From assembly GCA_013365365.1 (NCBI GenBank), contig JABVXU010000092.1, forward strand, positions 1 to 64,000: a DNA stretch of 64,000 nt. The letters are read 5' to 3'. Each line of letters begins with the position of its first letter. Position 1 is the stretch's first letter. The translations under genes were made by a program, and so were the position numbers. This document shows, piece by piece, positions 24,010-35,505 of the stretch. The notes beneath the pieces are model-generated. The model saw only the letters and a program-made list of their open reading frames with translations. It was not told where the DNA came from and ran no database searches. The DNA is from Cruorifilaria tuberocauda. Taxonomy: Eukaryota > Nematoda > Chromadorea > Rhabditida > Onchocercidae.

Positions 24010-25811
24010 TTATACAGATTTAACAACATTAAAATTACTTTCCCACTCTTCCATTAAAGCTTCGATGGAACAGAAAGTTCTTCCAGAACATTTGAACTGA
24101 AACAATCAATTTGCAAGAGATGAAAAAATAAAATAAAATCAATCACAGAAAAAAAACGCGAAAAAAATTAAAATGTTTTGCTCGTTTTCACTTCTAATTC
24201 GGAAAGTAAAACAGCTTTTGCTGGTTTTCTTTTCGAGTTAGAAGTGAAAAACAACTGCATAGTGTATAAATGGATTCATTTTGTTCTTTAAAACATTGAA
24301 TATTAGAAAATTTTTGTTGGCTTATACAAGCACGACAATTCTTCCATTTCAATGCTTCGTATTAGTGGTATTAGCCCAAGAATAAAGAATAACCAGGATA
24401 AGATAACTGAGTCCAATAATACAGAAATGTCAAAACAAAAGATTCCATTCAAGAAACAAAGTGTTACGACAGTACCTTGCAAAGATTTAAAGAAACCGAA
24501 CATTTTAATAATAGCTTTGTACAGTGGAAGATCGCAACATTTGAATTTAAGATAAACTATCAATGGTATAATAAAAAAAATTGGTTGACGACAAGAAAAA
24601 AAATTAGATGACAACTTATAAGAGAAAAATAGTAAATCCCCCGCTGAAAAACTTCATATTTTTGAAAAAACAATGATCTTTATACCTTCAATTCAACACC
24701 AGATTGCTCAAGCAAATAGGCCATAACTGTATGTTTCAAACCCACTCGCTCCAATTGATGATTGATCTTAACTTTAAGGCTTCTGAGTCGAGTTGACGCA
24801 TGCACCAAAACTAACAGCAGCGGAAATGAAAATGTAAAGAGCACCGTTACCACCGGAACTATAGCATAAACGAAAAAATAAAATGACAGCAACACAACAC
24901 CCAACGTAATGAATGTGTGCTCATGACGTGCCTGAAAATAAAACTACGATCTCGGCGTTATTAGTTGTCGCCACAAATCGCAACAAAAATCATATTCCAC
25001 CAAATTTATAGAAATCTCAGAATTCAGAACCAAGTTATCTGAAATATTCTGCCAGAAAGTCGGGAAACTACACCGAAGCGTAAGTGAAATTGATTATTAC
25101 TGTGCTGCAGATATAAGCTGCCTAACCACACTTGCATGAGAATAAACAGAACCAGTCTGCCTACCTGTACGAAGGTGGGGTTGGACGAAAGCGAAAATAT
25201 GAGTACAGTAACCACAGATATGATAGCAACCAATCCAATAAAAATGTCACGTAACTGTACTGATGCACAAATTAATATGATAAGGAGCATAAAGGCAAAA
25301 TAATTTGTTTGATAATATAACAAATTGCTCAACATACGATTATTCCACTTTGCCAAATCACGAAATGGCGGAATCTGCAGTAAAATCAGTATCATGGATT
25401 TTGCATGGGACAAAAAATGCTATAGAAGAAAGGTTTCAAGATGAAAAACTGTAATGAAATGTGATAAGGTTAAAAAAATCAAGAAATGTGACGAGGTGGG
25501 AAAAGTCAGAATTGTAAAGCTTTCGAAGCAGAATACTAGGCAATATCATCCAACGCAAACATAATCTGCTACTAAACTTATATACAGACTTAGCTTAAAT
25601 AGAACGGTTTAACAAGTAAACATGCTGGCAACAGAACACTGGTTAATTAACCCATAACGGCAATAGCATATGTTTCTAATAAATAAAAATTAGAACTAAC
25701 CTCAAATCTCGATCTGTCACAGAAAAATTCACGAAAATTACGAAGAGGAGGCATCTGCACAGAATTTATGAGTTTCCAATTTTCCTCTTTACCAATAGTT
25801 TCTTGTGTCAT
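24010..25811 (-). CDS. PRA1-family protein, ARL6IP5/PRAF3 (JWA) type
   Basis: ER membrane protein family linked to glutamate transporter retention and Rab/ARL traffic. Four exons in transcript order: 25811-about 25700, 25374-25165, 24931-24686, 24096-24010 (about 217 aa; human ARL6IP5 has 188). The N terminus has [11 protein letters not shown], then the hallmark [20 protein letters not shown]. Two hydrophobic blocks follow (rest of exon 2, then [19 protein letters not shown] with [20 protein letters not shown]), then the [18 protein letters not shown] segment typical of the family. A short charged tail is encoded by the last exon, with poly(A) signals just after it. Exon 1 length is off by one base in my count, so its edges may be one base out. 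A hairpin lies in the last intron. Confidence 0.9.
24184..24252. other. near-perfect 69-nt hairpin in an intron
   Basis: GTTTTCACTTCTAATTCGG with AAAG continues to AAAACAGC, then a TTTT loop, then GCTGGTTTTCTTTTCGAG and TTAGAAGTGAAAAAC return as the complement. About 31 pairs form, with two G-T wobbles and three single-base bulges. It lies in the last intron of the ARL6IP5-like gene. It has the size of a microRNA precursor, but a small palindromic element remnant is equally possible. Nothing in the sequence says which strand would be transcribed. Confidence 0.55.
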
Positions 25812-27550
25812 CGCTAAAATGAGATGGACAATTTCCTTGTCATATTTTCTAAATCATAATCTGAACGACATGATGGCACATTTTCAATTGTGTCATTGGA
25901 ATCTGTATCCATATAACTGGTAATCTGTATTCTTAAAGCAATACTATATCAATTATAACTATTCACTTACTGCTTTGTAGCTCTATTAACCTAGATAGAG
26001 ATGCAACCTTAAATCAAAATTTGCGCTTTTATTTAAATATCCATTGGTCAAAAATTTACGAATGACTAATTGTTAACGTTTCAATACATTTATGAAGCAT
26101 TTAGAAAATGATCTTGACTAAATTAAAGATCCTGTTTCATGTTAATATAATATTTCATTAAAATCGTTTTTAATCATGCCATTTCCAAAATAAAATTCCA
26201 GTTCATCAATTCTGAAATTTCTATAAACAGTGACCGGTGTTACTAGTATTTTAATGTGATCCTGAAAACCGGTATCCTCACTACTCCAAAGTATTTTCGG
26301 TCATAGTCACTACTCAAAAAACTCTCCATATTTATCTCGGTATTCAAAATTATATTATCCAACGCCAAGCTCATCGTAAAACTATACTTGCAAAAATACC
26401 GCAAGTAACCTATTTGAATGTTTTCATGCAGAATCCTAAAACCACAGAAAAACGGAAGTTAATATCTGAAATATACAATCCCGATTACATTCGAATGACC
26501 TCAACAAGTTATTCTGAAAGCGACTGTACCCGTGTGTATCTATATATTACATCAGTACTTTCGAGATTTCTATTTTGCTTCCACTCTGAAATATAAAAGT
26601 GTTGCAGATTCCATGAAAAAGGAACGATTATCTTCCGTTGTAGGAACAACTCATCTTCATTGGCTGTTCATTCAAAACTTCAGTAAAATAGTAAGGCAAA
26701 AGATCTGTCATCCATAATTTCATGTTGCTGTAACAAATGACCTATTATAAATTCAAACCATAATAATTTAAGAGAAAGTACTTCCAAAAACAGACCGATA
26801 TGTCAGTCAGTCTATAAATAATGTCAGTTAATCGAATCTAATAGAGTAGAGCAATTTTTTTCCCCTATCACCTAGAAGTTCTTCCCCAACAGTTTAAGCC
26901 CGTAATAATTATCCTTCAAGTTCCTACCGTTAATATTATGCATTACCTTTCAGGAAGTTATATGGGATCATACCGCACTTTGAACGCTATAGTTATAACA
27001 AGGATTTAATTGACGTTGGTTAGCATGGACTGTGAATCAATCTGTCGAGCATTATCTTATAAATGAATTTCATTTTTGGTTATCAAACAACTTTCTTAAA
27101 GTCTTCGACGGTATGGTACGGCATATAAAACAAAGAACTAAACTTGGCATCTGTGGAAGCTTTTATCGAAGAATACTGAATAGAAACGACAAAGTAACCG
27201 CAGATATATATATGATACATGACATCGATCATTACAGCTCTTCATTGAGCATATCGAGACGGATACAATCATTCGGTTTCGTCGGAAACCCTTTTCTCAT
27301 AAATTTCTGTACGAAAAAACATTGCAGACAACTCGTCGTAGAACAGACCCACGCCAACACCTAACCTTGGTGAGCTATTTTGTTAAATGGTGGTGAGCGG
27401 TTGTAGTGTTTGGGCTTGATTCTGTGTGTGTAAAAGTATGGTAGAATTAAGTTTGCTCAAGCTTTACTCCTTTTACAAGAAGAGTTGCATTGCAGATTGG
27501 TTCAGTCATTAGGATTTGTTTGGCTTCCAACAGAAGGTAATTGGAAAATT
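25812..27550. other. divergent intergenic region ARL6IP5-like / SEC13
   Basis: The two genes are transcribed away from each other, so both promoters should lie here. No supported exon; open frames at 26414 and 27032 have no recognisable domain. TTGCAG at about 27490-27495 could be a spliced-leader acceptor for SEC13. Confidence 0.55.
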
Positions 27551-30404
27551 ATGGTTAGTATTAACGACTTTTTTGTAGAATTATAGCAAATGATCACTTG
27601 GTGATAACATTTCGTAAAAGTTTTTTTTGCGTTACTGTTGTTTCATCTTGCGTTATTTCAGGTTACAATTGTATCAAAGCTTGATACGGCTCACCGACTT
27701 ACCATTGTAAACCTTATGTTTTTTTTAAAAAGCTTAGTGCTCACAATTGCAATGATCAATCTTTAGTACTGTTCTTCGTTGGTATCACTATGTAGCATAA
27801 GCTATTACATTCATAATGAATAAAATATATTTAATCTTTTGTTCCAATAGGACATTTTGCAATTAGATACTCCAAATGGAATTTTGAGGATTCAAGTCGA
27901 GACATAATCTGAGAGTTTTATCTGGGAAAAAATCGTGTATATTCATTTTCTCGTTTTAATCTCTAGTAATAAATCAAGTTGTAAATGGGAGCTTTTCGAA
28001 ACGTCTGAGTAGCAGGAGTTATTATCGGTAGTTACCTTCATTAATTTATTTTTTTGAGCTTATTGTTTTCCTATCTTTTCAGCATGACGCTCAAATGAAT
28101 TATTATGGCACTCGGCTTGCTACTTGCTCCAGTGATAATTTGATTAAAATATTTGAAGTTCGTTATACTAATGTGGTTTTTCAATTTGAGATAGGAAAAG
28201 CATAAATCGTTGATAGTAGAAGTTATATTTGAAGTTTTGAAGCTGAGTAAGTATGTAACTGAACTGAGAAAACTAAGAAGCCAGAATGATTCTTACTTGA
28301 ATCACATTTAATATCTTACCTTTTACTTAAAATTATGGTTTATTTTAGCTAAAACCGTCAGGACAAACGTATCCTTCAGCTGAACTAATTGGCCATACTG
28401 GTCCAGTCTGGCAAGTTTCGTGGGCGCATCCGAAATTTGACAATATTTTAGCTTCATGTTCATATGATAAGTAAGAAACTAAGTCATATATATTTATGGT
28501 GGCTCGAATTGTTTGCAAGTTGAATCAAGAAAGAAATATGAATGTACAGTTCTCAACACATAGCTTAATATTCCGAACATCCTACATACCTTCAGTTCGT
28601 CAATTTCACTTTGCCACCTGTTTAACGATTCATAAAATTCAATGGTTATGTATTATTCGAATATATGCAACACCTCGTGATCACTTCAGTAATTATTATC
28701 GCCTTAATGATTTAGTTTATTGCATTATGGTATGTTTTCCTCTGAAATTATGTAAATTGTAGACGAGTTATCATTTGGAAGGAGGTTTCTGGTAAGTGGC
28801 AAAGAATTTATGAGTGGAATCATCACGATGCAAGTGTTAATTCAATAAGTTGGGCACCTTATCAGTTTGGTCTTACATTAGCTTGTGCATCAACTGACAC
28901 TTCAATATCGATATTGAACTTCAACAAAGCAAAGACTTGGACACATCAATTTATTGTTAAAGCCCATGAACAGGTATTGTAAATACTCCAAATTAAGTTA
29001 GACGGAGTGAATCGGAACTCTATATACATCTTTTCTAAGATGGATAGCATAGTTTACAGCATCTCAAGTTATTGTACACCTTTTTTTATATAAAGTATTT
29101 TAAGATTTAAACTGTCCACCTTGTAGTAACTCACTAAATAACCTATTTATGATTGACAGAGGTTGATAAGCGCGAAGACGAAATAGCGAATTTCTTTTTA
29201 TATAACCATTCTATAATTTCTGCTGGATTTTCCAGAGAAAATTATAGAACGATTGTACAAAATGATAAAGTTTGAGACCGCACGATCACTTATAAAATAT
29301 GATTTAGTAGTATTTGTTTGAAAGGCTGTATGAAGCATTTTTTCCCTTGCTTCATCATCTTCTAAAGTTTTGTGGGATATGGTTGTATCTGACACTCATT
29401 CAAGTTCCAGGGCTGTAATGCAGTATCGTGGGCTCCTGCAATGTATTCAACTTCCCTTGTTAATAGTGATGGACACTTCACACATAAACGAATGGTTTCT
29501 GGTGGCAATGATAATTTTGTGAAAATATGGAGGTTCGTAAGGTTTTATTATCAAACCGTTATTGTTATCGTCAATTAAATTTCCAAGCAATTCTCTACAA
29601 TGGTGTGTTCTATACTCCAAAGAGCAAAAAGAATTTGCAGAAGATGAAGAAAAGGAATAGCTCCGGGAATAGTTATGAAGTAGTTGTCAATGTGGTCTAT
29701 TATGGTCTCTTTTCAGAGAAAAAAAGGATGGGGTTTGGGAATTAGAAATCGCTTTAGAAGGACACACTGATTGGGTGCGTGATGTCGCTTGGGCTCCAAT
29801 AGCTGCTCATAACGTTAATACAATTGCTTCATGTGGACAGGTATTTTGTTTCCTTGTTCATTTCAAACGTGCACATTTCTTTTTACTGAAGGTCATCTTC
29901 TACAAAGCATCATTTTGAAATATTCCAAGGGTTAGCTGATATATCTTTAGGACAGAAGAGCAATCATTTGGCGCTGTTCGAACGTTGATCAGCGACAATG
30001 GTCCGCTCAAGAAATGGCTGTCTTTGATGATATTTTATGGCATGTTAGCTGGTCCCTCTGTGCTACTGTTCTTGCAGTATCCGGTGGCGACAATGAGGTG
30101 ACAATTGGAAATTTAAATTGTTTCCTTATTTGCGCTTAACAGAGTTGGTTATCAATGAAGAGTGATGTCGTTTTAAGGGATGCAAGATTTTATATTTCTA
30201 TAGCTCTTTTCAGGGAATCTGTTAGTTTTTTTTACAATCATAAATAGAACATTCGTTAGAAAAGCTTTAGAAGAAAGTGAGTTTAGTTTATTTTGGAATG
30301 AAGATATGTTTTAACTTATGCTTATGCCGTTCCATTTTCAGATTTCCTTATGGAAGGAAAACCAAAATGAGTGGATACGTATTTCTGAAGCGGAAAAAAA
30401 GTGA
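27551..30404 (+). CDS. sec-13: SEC13, COPII coat and nuclear pore WD40 protein
   Basis: With SEC31 forms the outer cage of COPII vesicles leaving the ER; also part of the nuclear pore Y-complex. Nine exons in phase: 27551-27553 (ATG only), 27662-27706, 28083-28157, 28349-28470, 28763-28973, 29411-29532, 29717-29840, 29951-30097, 30342-30404 (303 aa; human 322). The start joins as [12 protein letters not shown] then [19 protein letters not shown], matching the SEC13 N terminus. Diagnostic blocks are [65 protein letters not shown] and [20 protein letters not shown], giving the six WD blades. It is followed closely by MCTS1 on the same strand. A poly(A) signal lies at 30450. Confidence 0.96.
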
Positions 30405-30449
30405 TATATTCATAGCATTTTTGTTCATACTGTTGTTCGTTTTAGAGTT

Positions 30450-30455
30450 AATAAA
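30450..30455 (+). terminator. poly(A) signal of SEC13
   Basis: AATAAA 46 nt after the TGA at 30402-30404, inside the short spacer before MCTS1. Confidence 0.6.
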
Positions 30456-30677
30456 AAATGATGTTTAGATGCTTTTCATTCAGAGTTAGAGTGCTTTCTC
30501 ATATCGAGTACGTACTTCGCAACAATCATTATGTTTTCTACATATGAGTGTTGTTAAAAAAATATATTCATTAGTTACGGTGTTTGGATATTTTGATACT
30601 TTGAATGGTTGATGCTTGAAGCGTAATTAGCGAGTATTCAGGAACAGTTTGATTTCGTATGTTCGAATTCCCATAAA

Positions 30678-32335
30678 ATGTTCAGGAAGTTCGACGAGAA
30701 GGAAGACATAATTGGTACTCAGCAGTTGAAGTCGTCGGCTCAGGTTCCAGTGGAATCTTTCAATTCATTTTATTGTCTAAACAATATGTAGGGTATCGGA
30801 AGATTCCGAAATAGTGTCGTTACTTCTCAATTTTCTAAATGTTGTAGTTTATTAGGTGCTACGACTGCGGCGGTCAATCTCGAATGTTATAGAACGTTAT
30901 AGAGTGCCAAAGTTTAGGCAATGTTTTATTAAAGGAATTGCATTTATTAATGTACCGTGGTTTTCTTGACCGTTTTGGGTACTTAGTTTTATTTCAGAAA
31001 TCGATACGATCAAAAATACTAGAGCAGTTGCCGTTGCTAGATGATTATATTAACGATATATTACCTAAAAAAGACAGTTTTAAATTGATCAAATGCAAAG
31101 GTTTATTTCAGTCTTATCCAAATGAATTTTGAGGTCTTATTTGAGACGCACTTTTTGAATCATGCTTTTGGTTGACCGCTGTGAGGTTCATCATCGATCA
31201 GTTCTACTAATGTAATATAGATTTTCAGAACATGTCGAACTTATTGCTGACTGTGAGGGAAATATACTGTTTATTAAACCGAGAGATGTGTCGTATTTTC
31301 CTACTCTTCGTCTCCTTCATCAGTATCCTTTTATTTTACCTCATGAAAAGGTTAATTATTTAAATATATATAAAACTGTGGGAGCTTTGTTCTCTTTATC
31401 TTAGCTACTGCCATACTTTTCCTGTATCCACTGTGATCGATGAGATACGCAGCCAAGGGAGTATCACCGCATCCAACACTGATAAATATTTATTTTCCAT
31501 GAATAATTATGTTGCATCTGTTTTTTATCATATAATTTACCATTAGCAAAATCATTTTTACATCACTGGTTAGTGTTTCGAAATTTAGCTAGTTCGCTTT
31601 TAAGGTCACTTGGAACGGAGACGAATAATAGTACTTTTTATGGGAATTCCAATAAGCACTTTTATCATGAAAACTTTTGAAAGGAGTTTTATTCGATAAC
31701 GTTTTGTTAGCATTCAAGTGACAAGGTGACATGAGATTTCCCCAACTGTTTTAGGTCGACAAAGGTGCCATCAAGTTTGTCCTCAATGGATCTCAAATCA
31801 TGTGTCGTGGTTTGACCAGTCCAGGTGCCAGGTTAAATATAGATGTTCCCGAAAACAGCGTACGACCTTTCCTTTAAACGCATACTATTTTGGACTTATC
31901 TCTCATGTGTAATGTAAAACAGCGCCTCCATGCTCTAGTAGAGCAATTCGTTTGCATACATGGGCGATTGCAAGCTTTAACATAGTGTGGCAAACTTCCA
32001 CGTACCAATGTTACATTTATTCATATCCTCAATTTCGAATTACAAAGTGTTATTTATATATCCTGACAAGTTGTTTTTTGCTATGGGAAAATGCTATTTG
32101 AATTCCAGGTCGTGGCTCTAATGGCCGAAGGAAAAAAGCATGCACTGGCGATAGGTCTTACAAAAATGTCTGCTGAAGAGATACTGACAGTGAATAAGGC
32201 AAAATTTATTCCTCATATAAAAATAAGAACACATGACAGATCACCATTCTAATTAATTAATGCTTTCAGGGAATTGGCATTGAAAATCTACACCATTTGA
32301 ACGACGGTCTTTGGAAAGTTCAAACGGTTTTATGA
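30678..32335 (+). CDS. mcts-1: MCTS1, PUA-domain translation re-initiation/recycling factor
   Basis: Partner of DENR; together they act like eIF2D in removing tRNA from 40S subunits and in re-initiation. Six exons: 30678-30743, 30998-31100, 31229-31350, 31755-31859, 32109-32198, 32270-32335 (183 aa; human 181). Nearly every family block is present: [11 protein letters not shown] at the start, [44 protein letters not shown] (PUA domain, about residues 95-170), [20 protein letters not shown] and [15 protein letters not shown] near the end. The last intron starts GC (AAG|GCAAAA at 32199), because only that join keeps VNK-GIGIEN and the frame. The gene begins 273 bp after SEC13. Confidence 0.96.
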
Positions 32336-32961
32336 CGATAGCGCATAATGGAAATAATCCATATGGCGGTCCATTCATTGCTCGTAATTTGCTGTGATCA
32401 CTTTGGTCGAATATATGTTGAATGATCTTGTAATACGGTGATATATCGTGATTTTAATTACCCTTTTCTACATTATTATCGGTTGACTTTCTGGTAATAT
32501 ATGAGCCGGACTTAATATTTACTGTTTCATAATTAAATCAAATTGAAAAAGTTGAGTAAAGCTGCATTGTTTATCTCCTTTTTCCCCAGTTTTGGCGAGT
32601 ATATATTACGCTGTTCCAGAACTGACAGGGAAATGTAACTTACGTATGGAATGATCAAATCTGAAAGGGACTTCTATGATAAAGCTTTATGTTGATTAGT
32701 ACTGTAACGGTAGAAGCTATACAAAATTCAGAATCGAGACAAATGATGGGACATCATTTACCGAAAGTTATAAGATTATCCTCCCAGCGAATGATTAAAA
32801 TCCTCGGCATTAGACTCAGTATGTGCCCGTTGTTGAGAAGACTTGTTCCATGACATAGGCTGCCTTCGAACCGTAAAGAAGCTGGAAACTTCATTTCAAA
32901 TTAAGCCAAAATCAAGCAATCGTACAAATTCCGTAGTCACATTACATCGAGAGACTCATAA
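32336..32961. other. convergent 3' intergenic region MCTS1 / Beclin
   Basis: AT-rich, no supported exon. Must carry both 3' UTRs. Confidence 0.6.
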
Positions 32962-35505
32962 CTACGAGAAAACTGCTTCAGTTCGTAATATTTTGGAATG
33001 TACTACATAAGAAATCGCCCAACGAAAATTGATTAAAAGACATTTCATTGCTTTCGTCCACCTTTCCTCAGCGTTGAATTGCATTTTAACAGAATATTCC
33101 ATTTTGTTGTCTTCTATATGTTCTCTGTACATTCGATGAGGGAACCGAAACTAAAACTAGTTTGACTTAATTGACCATATAACGGTTAAATGACTCGGAG
33201 AATAATAATATCATATAAGGGATTTCAACCTCATTTAGCACGTCTCCATCTAATCTCACAAAAAGAGATGAAGACATGATTGACGGAATAGTCAAGGAAG
33301 AGACGTAAAAGCAGAAATGATAATCGAATAGGCTAGCCGTCGTTTGTTAGTTTATTATCACTGCTCACTTTCACCTGTTATTGATTTTTTTGCTAAAGGT
33401 TTGCTGATGTCATACAACGCGTAATGTGTTCAATGTGTCAAAAACTTTGTACGTTACCGCCAACGATACCGGCAAACTGTTCACGCTTACGCATAAACTG
33501 ATAAAATAAGTTGGTAACATTCAAAATGATGGTTTGACAGAGTGATACTGAGGAATATTTCTAAAATAAGCGATACAGAATAAAAACATTCAGCAATGCT
33601 GAAAATGAATTAGTACAAAGTGATTTTCACCTGCGCACGTTCAATATGTCTCTGCAACTGGCAGAAACATTCCATGAAAGCGCAAATGCCTTCATCGAAT
33701 TTCTTTTGCCCAAATGGTTTAAAACCACCGCTGCCAAAAAGCGGTAATTCAGTCCCGGTATCCAAACATTGGATAAATGAATGACTGCCAACCGGTACAA
33801 TACGATATAAGGTAAACTGAATTTCAAGACAATCTGCTAATGTCTGAAACATCAATCCTCCAGTCTTTTAAAAGTAGGTAAAAAACTCGCAGCAAACTGA
33901 TCATGCAGTAAACAGCGTCAAATGTCAACAACCAAACTTACATTAATCAGTAAAGCCACTTGTCCCCACGCAGCATTAATTTCGCTCCATTCAACCTGAG
34001 AATGTGGTAACTGACCAAGTCGAAAACCATTAATTGTGCCGAAACTTCCTTGCTTCCAAATATGAAATGCTGTATTTAATACGTTGATTTTCGATAGCCT
34101 ATCACGCTGACTTTTCAAACAATGCACCTCGGCTTCTAAATCTTGCTCTTTCATTTCCATCTTGATCAACTGCCTTAACTATTCATATAGAAACTACAGA
34201 AATAGAATAATAGCATCCGAATCATTTTTTAAAGAATAAATTGGAATATGGATTAAATGGACAAAAACCTCATACCTACATCTTGAATACACTAAAATGC
34301 ATTCGATGGTCAATCAAATGATAACCTGATTTATATGACCTCTCTTTTCTTGTTTGAACGCCTTTGAATGCATACTATGACATGGTAAAATGTGGAAAGG
34401 AATCTAACGTTTCAAACTTCGTTATCAGTTTTGAATAGTGGGTGATATAGAAGGAGAAACATGAAATACCGCAAACAAAAAATTAACGGCAAAGAAAATA
34501 ACCTTAGTAAAATGATATGCACAATTCTCCCTTCATCTATTCTCCTAACATCAAAAAGTCAAAAAAATTTTATTAAGTAGAAAAAAAAACCTGTGGTTGT
34601 CACGAAATACCCGCCATAACAATTCTGCAGATTCATTCTCCGCATATAATTCACTTTTCTTTTTCTTTAATTCCGCATCCAATTTTGCCTCTTCAGCTTC
34701 CAATTTTTTCGATTCTCCCAACAAAGAAGCTTCTTCATTCTACAATAAAAGATATAAGATCACATAATTCAAAAACTACTTTAAATTTCTCTTCGATAGA
34801 AGGAACGCTTGGAGAGGGAAAATTCCACTATCTATATAATTTTAATCATCTATATATCTGTATAATATCTATATAACTTTAACCGGATAATCCTGCAAGA
34901 ATAAAATAACAGATTTGCATCACCTTCATAGCAGCAAGCTTTGCAGTAACGATATTTCTGTCCATCAAGCGCGTATCACCTCCTTCTTTCAGTGAATCAA
35001 GCAGTTTGCGATATTGTGCACACTCTTCATCTAATTCTTTTAAATGCTGATCCATGCCCGAAAGCAACTGCTCAGTACAATCCTGAATTTCATTCAATGA
35101 TGAAATCAAATACGAGTAGTCAGAAAGCAACTTCATAAAACACAGCCTCAGTGGCCAGTCACCTCGCACATAGGTCCTTTTAAAGCTGAATTTGAACCGC
35201 TTATTACATCATATAGATTTCCTGTCGTTTCTGCTGCAGCACCTTCCTGAACGCAAAGCGATAGATCATTCTAGAAAGAAAATGCAGACGCATTTAAATT
35301 TAGTAAATTCACATTTCAAGCACAGTGAAATTTCTACAAATCATAACATAGTAACAAAAATGGTTACAAATCGATTCCAACAAATTACATGAACAGATAC
35401 ATCAGTTAAAAACGGATTTTGATCATCCTCGAAGCATTCGAAAACGCTCTCATCCAAAACCAGCTTATTCTGACAACTGAAACATGTTGGAATGCTGTCA
35501 CCCAT
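32962..35505 (-). CDS. bec-1: Beclin 1 / ATG6, autophagy PI3-kinase complex subunit
   Basis: Scaffold of the VPS34-VPS15 lipid kinase complexes for autophagosome formation and endosomal sorting. Eight exons in transcript order: 35505-35401, 35246-35163, 35082-34924, 34739-34591, 34173-33942, 33843-33631, 33497-33458 (40 nt), 33113-32962 (377 aa; human 450). Exon 1 keeps a CxxC ([12 protein letters not shown]). Exon 2 holds GNLYDVISG, the position of the BH3/'LFDIMSG' region. Exons 3-5 form the coiled coil. The evolutionarily conserved domain starts at [11 protein letters not shown] and continues with [36 protein letters not shown] and, in the last exon, [20 protein letters not shown]. The protein is short mainly in the N-terminal linker. 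The human aromatic finger FFW aligns with P-F-G here. Exon 5 and exon 8 use plain TTAAG and ATATAG acceptors. Confidence 0.95.

Noticed and set aside
28496..28762. 88-codon frame inside SEC13
   Set aside because: Lies wholly in the intron between exons 4 and 5 of SEC13.
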